Shown here: positions 21,840 through 30,235 of the stretch, in pieces | Layout: the number at the start of each line of letters is the position of its first letter | Position numbering within the stretch: position 1 is the first letter of the stretch | Source of the DNA: Hofstenia miamia | Lineage: Eukaryota; Xenacoelomorpha; Acoela | DNA length: 64,000 bases | Direction: 5' to 3' | Assembly (NCBI GenBank): GCA_004352715.1 | Contig: SCFE01000003.1 | Span: 1,640,901 to 1,704,900, forward strand | The notes under the pieces: generated by a model | Told to the model about the DNA's origin: nothing | Databases searched by the model: none | What the model saw: only the letters and a program-made list of their open reading frames with translations | Position numbers and translations under genes: made by a program

Positions 21840-22876
21840 TACAGCTATTCCAGCGTGACTCGCGTGACATTTGGAGAAATTTTGAGGAAAACAACTTCAA
21901 ATTATGTGAGATGAAAAAGAAAAATTGGAAAAATGTTCAGCAGCTTCTGAGAACATACCACAAAGATGAAAAACAGTTATAGATATTCAGTTTTTAGTGA
22001 GACCTCTTGAAATCATGGCCAATTTTTCACTTGTGACTCGCGTGACATCTAGAAATAGAAAATTTCTAACTGCAGTGGGAATATGTTCAATTCCTAGTAG
22101 ACCAGTTACTTACAGAAGCTCTTATTCATTTTGAAAGTAAGCCAAACATAGATTTAAAGGTAGAAAATTACAAAAACTTCAGGCCTACTTTTTTCCCCTA
22201 TTTATGCCCTCAGACATTTGTGACTGATGTGACAGATTTTTGTGACTCGCGTGACACAGTAGAGGTTTACTGAAAACATTTATGAATTAAACAATACCAG
22301 TTAGCTTTATCTTATGAAATGCTTCTCTGTAGTGTACAATGGAACTATATAGTCAATCAAAAAGAAAAAAAGTAATCATACAATATGGAAAAAGGTGCAT
22401 TTCACCAGGTTAACTTTAGTCTAAATTTGTGACTCGCGTGACACCACCAGCGAAACTCTCTTTTGTGTTCCATTAGCACCCAAATATTTTTAACTAACAA
22501 GTTTTGATAGTTGAATCATCTTTAATGGACTAAGTTCTAAGGTTTTTGCACAAAAATAGCCTTCTCTTTGCATGCAACATCTGAAAATAAGCTAAACTTA
22601 GCTCAATTCTTTTTTTCCCCCGAAATAATTAAAAGTAGGTGCTTCTGTTGAAAGAGCACAGGATATTGATATTCCTTGCACACAAACTAAAATTTGTAAA
22701 ATTTCAATCACTTGGACCTATAAGAAGTCATTTCTATAAGTTTTGGTGTCAAAAATAAAATTTGAAATTTTGCCTTGGGTGTTAACAATACTGTGGAATG
22801 GCTGAATATATGAAAGTTACTAATTTATTCATTTCAGATGCGCAACCTCTAAATATTAAAAAATTAAAATCAATAA
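21840..22876. repeat. Second copy of the 1.04-kb block
   Basis: Matches 19985-21020, including the four 15-bp motifs. It continues into unique sequence at 22877, so this copy is contiguous with the right flank. Confidence 0.9.
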
Positions 22877-23637
22877 AAATGGGTATGAGATATCAATAAC
22901 TGAAGTGGATTCAGTCAGCAAGTCAGTGAAGAAAATGCCAACTTTTATGTTCAATGAAGTAAATTTTGATTTTAAAAAAAGTTTTGCATATCTAATGCAT
23001 AGGCTGAAATTTAACGCACATTTGAAAGTAACATCGGACACCCGATTACAGGCTTAGGTATTAAATTGCCATTTGGGCTTCGAGTACTGAGTGCGAAAAT
23101 GTCAACAAAGAATTGATTGATCAAAAAGACAACCTCTTGATTTGAGAAAGATCCACGGTGTTAATTATTACCAATGAATGGTTATGTTCACCTTATCAGA
23201 AAATGACTACTGCTAACGACCATTTGATTGGGAGTTAAATGTTGTTTCTATATTTCGGACTTGGGTAGTAAATTTTCGAATCGGGGTTGACAAATGAATA
23301 TTTGAATATGGCCTGGTTCGGGTCCTTGCTAAACTCATATTATTACTCTCTACCGTATACACATGACAACAATAGGATCGATACACTATTATATTGCCAA
23401 ATAACTTCAACTTAGTATTTAACTGTGAATTGATTAGACATGAAACAATCATATTTGAGAAAACTATTCTTTTGAAAGAGAAACTTAAAGTGAACTGATC
23501 AAATACAAAAATTAGCATTGTATTAAAATAAGTCAATACAAAAGTAACAAAATATTTACATACATTACAATATATATATATATATATAATCTAAAATCCA
23601 TGATATGTTAAAAAGCGTGATATGCAAATATTGTCAT
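22877..23637. other. 3' flank of GIPC, no gene recognised
   Basis: Short frames without motifs, plus a (TA)n microsatellite at 23571-23588. It presumably contains the GIPC 3' UTR. I did not find an unambiguous AATAAA on the minus strand close to the stop. Confidence 0.5.
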
Positions 23638-24594
23638 TCAAATACGGCCAACCTTTAAATCTGATAGCATACTCCAAATATCTTGTAAGAGCTTATCATC
23701 AAGGAAATCTTCTGTATTTTCGGCATTTTTCTTAACTTCTTTAGAAAATGGAAGAAGAGTACCGCCCTTGGATTTAAATGATTCTAGAATTGTAGTGGAT
23801 AATTCGGAATCGCGAATTCCCAAATACTGATCAAACATATCATCAATTTTCTCAATGGCTTTATGATCGAAATCGCTATGGGCTTCCTGGATTTTAGCTT
23901 GCCCTTTTCGACCAAGTCGTAACGATTTACGTCCAGACTGCACTCTATCTAAAGAAGCGGTAGGTTTTGATCGTGGAGCAATCTGATCGAATTCTCGTCG
24001 CACTTCTATAAGCTTCATAGTAAATTCAACGTCAATACGTAGAGTTTTTAGAACTTTTGCAACTTCGAAATGCCGCAATCCTAACATAGATTCATTGTTA
24101 ATTTCTACAATATGATCTCCTACTAATAGTTGACTATATTTGGATGCGACACTGTTCGGCTTGATTCTCTTAATGAAGGCTTTACCACAACCATTGTCAG
24201 TAATCGTCATTCCAATAGCTAATTCGGTTTTGTTGATTGTCAATTCCTTTGTTTTTCCTTTAACATGGACATAGATAAAATCATCAAAACATATTTGACC
24301 ACTAAGCAGCGCATCCATATTCACAGCGTAATTATTTACTGTGCAAAACAAGATATCGCTATCGTCGATGTTTAAATTAATTGCAAGGCATTGGTAAAGT
24401 TCTGGAATATTTGAAAAGTTACCAACAGTTACGGTTTTACTTCCATGGGCTAACTGTGCATTAAAAGTTAGATTCTTGTTCGTTTTCTTAGTCTTTTGCT
24501 TTGATTCATCTAGCATTGGACTATCCTCATTCTCAAGCGTTACGTGTTTTTTCTTCTTGAAAAAATTGCGAATTTTTGAAGGAAGCTTTGGCAT
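23638..24594 (-). CDS. GIPC: GIPC-family PDZ adaptor protein
   Basis: An intact 318-residue frame. GIPC proteins are cytosolic adaptors that link membrane-receptor C-termini, via one PDZ domain, to myosin VI for endosomal trafficking. Domains by eye: a basic N-terminus (1-41), the GH1 dimerisation region (about 42-112, with NAQLAHGS and DDFIYVHVKG), PDZ (about 115-196, carboxylate loop AIGMTITDNG, then GDHIVEINNESMLGLRH), and the GH2 myosin-VI-binding region (about 240-318, with KAIEKIDDMFDQYLGIRD and the end SDLKVGRI). The length is close to vertebrate GIPC1 (about 333). The coding sequence has no intron. A good acceptor (TTTTTATTTTAG) ends 9 bases before the ATG, so a 5'-UTR intron is likely. 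It is the only clearly functional host gene in the window. Confidence 0.95.
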   Translation of the reverse strand: MPKLPSKIRNFFKKKKHVTLENEDSPMLDESKQKTKKTNKNLTFNAQLAHGSKTVTVGNFSNIPELYQCLAINLNIDDSDILFCTVNNYAVNMDALLSGQICFDDFIYVHVKGKTKELTINKTELAIGMTITDNGCGKAFIKRIKPNSVASKYSQLLVGDHIVEINNESMLGLRHFEVAKVLKTLRIDVEFTMKLIEVRREFDQIAPRSKPTASLDRVQSGRKSLRLGRKGQAKIQEAHSDFDHKAIEKIDDMFDQYLGIRDSELSTTILESFKSKGGTLLPFSKEVKKNAENTEDFLDDKLLQDIWSMLSDLKVGRI

Positions 24595-24603
24595 TTATTG
24601 CAG

Positions 24604-24620
24604 CTAAAATAAAAATGAAC
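24604..24620 (-). promoter_or_regulatory. Candidate 3' splice site just upstream of GIPC ATG
   Basis: On the minus strand a T-rich tract ends in TTTTAG at 24604, leaving nine exonic bases (CTGCAATAA) before the ATG. It implies a first, non-coding exon to the right; the less AT-rich patch at 24710-24800 is a candidate for that exon or the promoter. Confidence 0.5.
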
Positions 24621-24946
24621 ATAATAAACATAAATTATTATACATATAATGTAAACAATCACACCAAAACATTCAATGACAACTTTCTATATTAAATTTT
24701 ATCTCTAATGGTGTCAGAGCGATTTGTTTAGTAAAGAGTTTCCTCGTAGGCGGCAATTCTGAACGCATTGCCGTAGACGAGAAACTCGTAGTTGACAGCC
24801 AACTTGTTAATTGAGATAACAAAACAAAGAATATTGTCAATAGCGCATTTCTAAGGATAGTAAAGCTGTTGAAAACGAATTAAATAAACTCGAAAATAAC
24901 AAAATGAAAAACTCAGCGCAAGGTTGCAATTAAATTATTGTTTTCA

Positions 24947-24988
<42 letters not shown>

Positions 24989-25480
24989 TATTGTGCTGAG
25001 ATTAATGCTATGTAACCGGTTTCGATTTAAAATCATCGTCAATACAAATTTTGTGGTAATATAATTTACAATTCACTCCATTTAATTTTGTTAAATATGT
25101 ATACACTAAAAGATATTCAATATGTTGGTTGTGCTTTGTTTATTCATTAGTCTTTGTTTATTCGAGTTCTTAATAATTAGGGCTTCAGAAATTTTAGTAT
25201 TAGTTGTTTTCATAATGATCTTAAAATTATTGACGTTTGCTCGATGTTGGTAAGTATAAATTTCGGAATTTAAATGCCCTGACAGGTGTTATATATATAT
25301 ATATGGTGGAAACCATGACGCTTATAAAATAATGAACGCATAAGGAAATCATATTCAAGATACAACTATTCTACAAAGATGTTGATCAAGGAACAGAAAA
25401 AAAAGTAGCAAATTTCCAGATAAATAATTAAAGTTGACGGTTAGAATACAATGAAACGAAGGAAAAAGAAACAAAGTAAA
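24621..25480. other. GIPC upstream region with microsatellites
   Basis: No coding frame is recognised. It contains a (TA)n tract at 24947-24986 and a shorter one at 25291-25304. The 24710-24800 patch is locally richer in G and C and contains CGTAGACGAG-like words. It may be the GIPC promoter or first exon. Confidence 0.4.
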
Positions 25481-26038
25481 GGTGGGTTTACAGCTTATCA
25501 ATGAATTATAATACCTCTAAATTGAGAAGAATGCATTGTTGTTGATACGCTGTTTACAGCGTCTCAATTGAACTTGTTTATCACACTTTTATTTGTAATT
25601 GATACAGCGTTTACAGCTGACTAATCCCAATTGAATCTTATAATTCAAAATATTTGGGATTAGAGATATCCCACAGAAACGTTTTTTCTTTAACATTTTC
25701 AAGCAATTGGGTCGTGATCCTTTCCTGTTGCATGAATAGTTGCGAATGAATATAATTGATTCAATGTTTACACTAGTGTAATGACTAATTATGAAAGGAA
25801 TGAAAGACGAAATATCAAAAGTGGTTTGATCACGTCTTTCATCTCAATTGTGGAAATATGATCGTCTTTCAAGTGTTTACAGCAGTATTAGCGCAATTGA
25901 TAAGCTCGATTACGCATTCTTTTGATTTCATTAGTTTTATTAATTGATCGTCTTTCACAGCTGTTTACAGCTGAATTTGTGCTAATTGAGCACTCGATTG
26001 CGAAATATTATATTTCATTGATAAGCTGTAAACACACC
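25481..26038. mobile_element. MITE, GGTGTGTT-ended, TTAA-type target
   Basis: The ends are inverted repeats of about 30 bp (GGTGGGTTTACAGCTTATCA at the left; the right end is its near-perfect complement with GGTGTGTT). Flanks are TAAA (25477-25480) and TTAA (26039-26042), which fits a TTAA target duplication with one mutation. The words GTTTACAGC or GTTTACA recur internally at about 25488, 25552, 25610, 25766, 25875 and 25964, most of them followed shortly by CAATTG. There is no coding capacity. It abuts the 5' end of RT-nuclease copy B. Confidence 0.75.
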
Positions 26039-26046
26039 TTAACACT

Positions 26047-26586
26047 GTGGTGATTGACTCGGCGAACACAAATGTGCAGACAAGCACAGGGCTCACGCAG
26101 CAATTTTCAAATCTAATGTTATCACCAACGCAACCTCGAGGAGCAAACTCTGCTGGCCTGAGATGTCCCGTTGAAAATTGCGCAATGTGTCTCTCTGTTA
26201 ATGGCGTAATCCAGCACCTTGAGCGACATACCAAAGGTGTTCTTCCGGGGTCCGTTCCCAGAGATTGGCTGGAGAGCAACAATAAATACCTGTGTAATTG
26301 TGACAAATTACTGTCAAAAAGGTCACGTCACTCACACAATCAGAGATGCCACGCACATGCTAGGTTGATGGAAACTCCTAATACTGATCTGCCAACGCTT
26401 GCTGAGGTTGCGAGCCTAAGGAGACAAACTCTGAAGCATGTTCTGGCAATGGCGAGGAAAGCATTCGGCCAGGTCTTGCAAGATGATGGCGAGGAAAGCA
26501 TTCGGCCAGGTCTTGCAAGATGCTATCAGCAAGGCAGTCCATCAGAACACTACGGACGCATACATTCACTTGCTGATGTTGCCTAA
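26047..26586 (+). pseudogene. N-terminal zinc-finger domain of copy B
   Basis: The frame contains RCPVENCAMC...VIQHLERH, a C2H2-type finger (C-x4-C-x11-H-x3-H). A second Cys/His cluster, YLCNCDKLL...HNQRCHAHA, follows. N-terminal zinc fingers are typical of R2-like elements, where they contact target DNA. The true frame ends near 26482, where a 37-bp tandem duplication shifts it. The bases beyond that in this frame are nonsense. Confidence 0.65.
26449..26522 (+). repeat. 37-bp tandem duplication causing a frameshift
   Basis: The unit starting ATGGCGAGGAAAGCATTCGG occurs at 26449 and again at 26486. Because 37 is not a multiple of three, the coding frame of copy B is broken here. Confidence 0.9.
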
Positions 26587-27367
26587 GTGTGTCTTGCCCA
26601 CTGCCAAAAGAGCTGTGAAGAACTCTCATAAAGCCGACATAGTGGCACTTTGCAACCGCTGGATTGATGGTGACAAAGTACCTCTGTGGTGAGATGCGGA
26701 ACGAGCTGCAATTAAATTGCAACCAGACAAGAAAACCAGAGATGCCGCCATCGCCTTCACCAAGGAGGGCTTGTTCGGGAAGGCTAGTAGAGTCCTGTGC
26801 TCTAAGGGACTTGCTCCGAACTCAGACAAGACTAAGCGCTATCTAGCTGAAAAACACCCGATCCAGGCAGCTCCAGTCATACCTGCTATTAACTCTGCTC
26901 CTGTTCAGCTAGGTCCAGATTTCAAGATATTGGATATTCTACGTTCCTTCCCTAAGGGAACAGCATGTGGGCCATCAGGATTGAGAATTGACCACCTTTG
27001 TGAGGCAACTGAAGCAACCTTGCCAGTGTCTTTCATTTCTACCCTGAGACAATTCATGAATCACCTTGTCTCTGGTAAAGCTCCTCGAGAGGTTGCCCCA
27101 GTGCTCGCTGGAGCAGCTTTAGTCGCCCTGAGAAAGTCTGCCCCAGCTGCTCAGTTAGATATACGACCCATTGCACTGGGAGAGGTCTATCGACGACTTC
27201 CTGGGAAATGCATTTGTGCAGTCACAAGTGAGGAAGCCCGTCAGCTCTTTCATCCACACCAGTTTGGAGTTGCGTGTCCTGGAGGTATGGAAAAAGTTGT
27301 ACACAAGCTGAGGGAAGTTGTGAAAGAACACTGGAACGACGATGACTTTGAAAGTTTTAAAAGTTGA
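26486..27367 (+). pseudogene. Middle and pre-RT domain of copy B
   Basis: Reads ARKAFGQVLQDAISKAV..., then (after one stop near 26691) KTRDAAIAFTKEGLFGKAS. It continues with FPKGTACGPSGLRIDHL, MNHLVSGKAPREVAPVLAG, RPIALGEVYRRLPGKC and FGVACPGGMEKVVHKL. These are the conserved fingers and pre-palm blocks of this RT family. It ends in a frameshift just before motif A. Confidence 0.75.
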
Positions 27368-27874
27368 CATGCGAAATGCTTTCAATACTGTATCCAGACA
27401 AGCGGTCATGGTTTAATTCAGAAGCACTTCCCTGAAATACTTCCATGGGTCATTTACTGCTATCAGACACATCCTAGGTTGTGGCACGTGACTGGCGAGT
27501 TTTTATCAGCAGCTGGAGTGCAACAAGGCGATCCTTTAGGGCCTTTGATGTTCGCTATCGCACTTAACAGATTGGTGCTCGAGATTGACGAGATTGACGA
27601 CTTGCTACTGAATATGTGGTATTTGGACGACGGAGTGATTTATGGAACCAGATCGTCCATTATGAGATGCTTGGCCTGCATCCAACAGGCAATGGAGTGG
27701 TCAGGACTGGAGCTTAACCTAAAAAAATGCGAGATTTTCTGCTGCCACGACCTGTCTGCATTCCCTGAGGAGATCAAAAAATTCCACCAGCCGAATCTGG
27801 AAATTCTTGGAGCGCCAATTGGAAGTAATGACTATTGCAATGATTACATCGTTTCCAAGTCTCAAACAGCTTAG
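27340..27874 (+). pseudogene. Reverse transcriptase palm of copy B
   Basis: Contains KVDMRNAFNTVSRQAVM (motif A), then a small deletion and frameshift, SAAGVQQGDPLGPLMFAIAL (motif B) and MWYLDDGVIYG (motif C). It runs to EILGAPIGSNDY. A nine-base duplication (GAGATTGAC twice) is present here but not in copy C. The frame ends in a TAG at about 27872 that copy C lacks. Confidence 0.8.
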
Positions 27875-27879
27875 CTGCC

Positions 27880-28537
27880 AACCCACAGTGATCCACAAAT
27901 AGCAGTTTCACTTCTGCGACAATGTGGAAGCTTTTGTAAACTTGCACACCTTGCCAGGTGCTTTCCACCGGATCAGGCACAAGAGATGTTGGGTCATTTC
28001 GACAACGCAGTGCTAAGTTGTTTCGAGGAAATAACTGCAATAGAGCTTTCAGAGGTTAGCAGGAAACAGGCACAACTAGGGCTGAGTTGTGGGGAAATTG
28101 GCCTGCATTCCCTTAAGCTACACGCACCCGCGGCTTACATCTCTTCTGTGGCATCTTCGGGGATTATTGCCGACTTGAAATTCAGCATTCAGTCCTACAA
28201 CGACCAAGTGAACGTAGAGAACAGATTACAAATAACCGGGAATGAGATTCCAAGTCGATGGAAGTGTCAGGCATCACTTTCAGCTTCTATAGAAAAGAAA
28301 TGTCTTTCTGACTTATTGGAAGACGCTGAAAGGCCATCGGAACGAGTCCATCTACTTGAAGTGTCGTCACCAAACGCATCCACATGGTTGACAGCCACCC
28401 CATCCCCAGGGTTGGGCTTTAGACTTGAACCAGAGGAAGTACAGGTTCTTCTAAAGCACAGACTGGGACTACCCCTGGCGTGTACAGGCGCCAAGTGTCC
28501 ATTGTGTCCAGGATTCCCCTTGGACATCACGCACTGA
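27880..28537 (+). pseudogene. Post-RT region and CCHC-like motif of copy B
   Basis: Reads SLLRQCGSFCKLAHLARC, HFDNAVLSCFEEI, LGLSCGEIGLHSLKLH and SSGIIADLKFS, the thumb and linker. It ends with a hydrophobic/proline segment and CTGAKCPLCPG, the first half of a C-x2-C...H-x4-C motif. The second half (GHHALTC) is in a shifted frame at about 28525. Confidence 0.7.
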
Positions 28538-28754
28538 CATGCAAGAGAGGGCCAGATGTGACATTCCGCAGCAACACCATACGGGATACTATCTTCAACT
28601 GTGCAAGTAGAGTGTAATGAATCCCATACTCGAACAAGGTGCCAACTTGGATCACTCCTGCTCGCTCACACGGCCTGCGGATGTTCTGATCCCCGTCTGG
28701 TCCCTTGGAAAAGCAGGAGCAATAGACGTCACCGTAGCACACCCGCTCAATCAA
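28525..28754 (+). pseudogene. Nuclease-like domain of copy B
   Basis: In the shifted frame: HHALTCKRGPDVTF and NTIRDTIF, a short degenerate stretch, then RPADVLIPVWSLGKAGAIDV followed by TVAHPLNQ. RPAD and AIDVT place two Asp about 14 residues apart, as in R2-type restriction-like endonucleases (R/K-P-D...D). It is truncated right after HPLNQ by the start of copy C. Confidence 0.7.
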
Positions 28755-29626
28755 CTCGAACGACGATGACTTTGAAAGTTTTAAAAGTTGACATGCGAAA
28801 TGCTTTCAATACTGTATCCAGACAAGCGGTCATGGATGAATGTTCGAAACAGTTCCCTGAAATACTTCCATTGGTCATTTACTGCTATCAGACACATTCT
28901 AGGTTATGGCACACGACTGGCGAGTTTTTATCAGCCGCTGGAGTGCAACAAGGCGATCCTTTAGGGCCTTTGATGTTCGCTATCGCACTCAACAGATTGG
29001 TGCTCGAGATTGACGACTTTCTACTGAATATGTGGTATTTGGACGACGGAGTGATTTATGGAACCAGATCGTCCATTATGAGATGCTTGGCCTGCATCCA
29101 ACAGGCAATGGAGTGGTCAGGACTGGAGCTTAACCTAAAAAAATGCGAGATTTTCTGCTGCCACGACCTGTCTGCATTCCCTGAGGAGATCAAAAAATTC
29201 CACCAGCCGAATCTGGAAATTCTTGGAGCGCCAATTGGAAGTAATGACTATTGCAATGATTACATCGTTTCCAAGTCTCAAGCAGCTGAGATGCTTCTGA
29301 ACAAGCTGCCAACCCTTGGAGATCCACAAATAGCAATTTCACTCCTGCGACAATGTGGAAGCTTTTGTAAGCTAGCACACCTTGCCAGGTGCTGTCCGCC
29401 GGATCAGGCACAGGAGATGTTGGGTCATTTTGACGACGCAGTGCTAAGTTGTTTCGAGGAAATAAATGCAATAGAGCTTTCGGAGGTCGCCAGGAAACAG
29501 GCACAACTAGGGCTGAGTTGTGGGGGAATTGGCCTGCGTTCCCTTAAGCTGCATGCACCCGCGGCTTACATCTCTTCTGTGGCATCCTCGGGAATTATTG
29601 CCGACTTGAAATTCAGCATTCAGTCC
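28755..29626 (+). pseudogene. Reverse transcriptase, copy C (truncated both sides)
   Basis: An almost open frame with TLKVLKVDMRNAFNTVSRQA, GVQQGDPLGPLMFAIALN, MWYLDDGVIYGTR and the full post-RT region to SSGIIADLKFSIQS. It is then cut by the single N at 29627. It starts at the RT motif A region, directly behind copy B's nuclease end. It is very similar to 27340-28195 and better preserved (no nine-base duplication, no TAG). Confidence 0.8.
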
Positions 29627-29627
29627 N
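29627..29627. other. Single N (contig join)
   Basis: Copy C stops abruptly here, and unrelated hAT-type DNA follows. Confidence 0.9.
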
Positions 29628-29673
29628 CTGGATAAGTGCACACAAAATTTTTTTTGAAAAAACTTGAAAGTCA

Positions 29674-30235
29674 CAGTGTTCATTCTAGGGCGCACCATTG
29701 CGCCCTCGAGGCACACAGGCTATCAAGCGACGCGGCGGTTGACTTACACTTCTGTTCATTTTAATCTTTTTCCAGTTGTTTACAGCAAGCATACTTTAAA
29801 CTCACGGCATCATATTCAACTTAATCTGCACTGAGCGACACCTCTTAGTCGCTGTGATGAAAATCCAATAGCATCACTTGTTCTAAGGGTTTATCTGTTT
29901 GGTTGTAAATGTTAGCGTTAGCCAATAGGCGTAACTTTCACATACATCCATGCAGCACTGTGAGAGAAGGCTTAGCTCTCAAAACCTTGTCAAATCTGCA
30001 TTACGAAACCCACTCACGGACAAAAGACTGGATGTCTTGATCATCATCAAGTGTGAAGCCGCAATTAAAGATGACGTCAACTTCCGTGCAGCTTAGGACC
30101 ATCGGAAAAACAAAGTCACGGAAACTCTCTTATTAGATGTATATTTGTATCTAAGTTGCACTCATAAATGTCCTACTGTTTTAGTTGGATGTGGGACAAG
30201 TGACCGCCTAAATTCGAAGTCTATAATGAACACTG
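29674..30235. mobile_element. hAT-like remnant with CAGTGTTCATT ends
   Basis: Terminal inverted repeats CAGTGTTCATTCTAG (left, 29674) and CAGTGTTCATTATAG (right, read on the minus strand, ending 30235). The CAGNG start is typical of hAT. No 8-bp target duplication is visible (GAAAGTCA versus TCTCATAC). It contains a hAT C-terminal dimerisation-like frame at 29956-30096. Confidence 0.6.
29956..30096 (+). pseudogene. hAT transposase C-terminal (hATC) fragment
   Basis: A 46-residue stretch with CERRLSSQNLVKSALRN and KRLDVLIII. It matches the pattern (S/C)ERxFSxxNxIKxxLRNRLxxxxLxxLxxI of hATC dimerisation regions. It ends in TAG. No DDE part is present. Confidence 0.55.

Larger units (their letters stand above)
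26043..28754 (+). mobile_element. RT plus restriction-like nuclease retroelement, copy B
   Basis: The most complete copy in the window. In order: a C2H2-like zinc finger region, a helical middle domain, RT with YLDD, a post-RT region, a CCHC-like motif and a nuclease-like end. Several frameshifts and one internal stop make it inactive. It is cut off at about 28755, where the sequence jumps back to the start of an RT domain (copy C). The junction lies at a shared GAACGACGATGACTTTGAAA, so recombination or misassembly at microhomology is possible. Confidence 0.8.

Noticed and set aside
25965-26306. 113-codon minus-strand frame
   Set aside because: Antisense to the zinc-finger domain of copy B and overlapping the MITE end.
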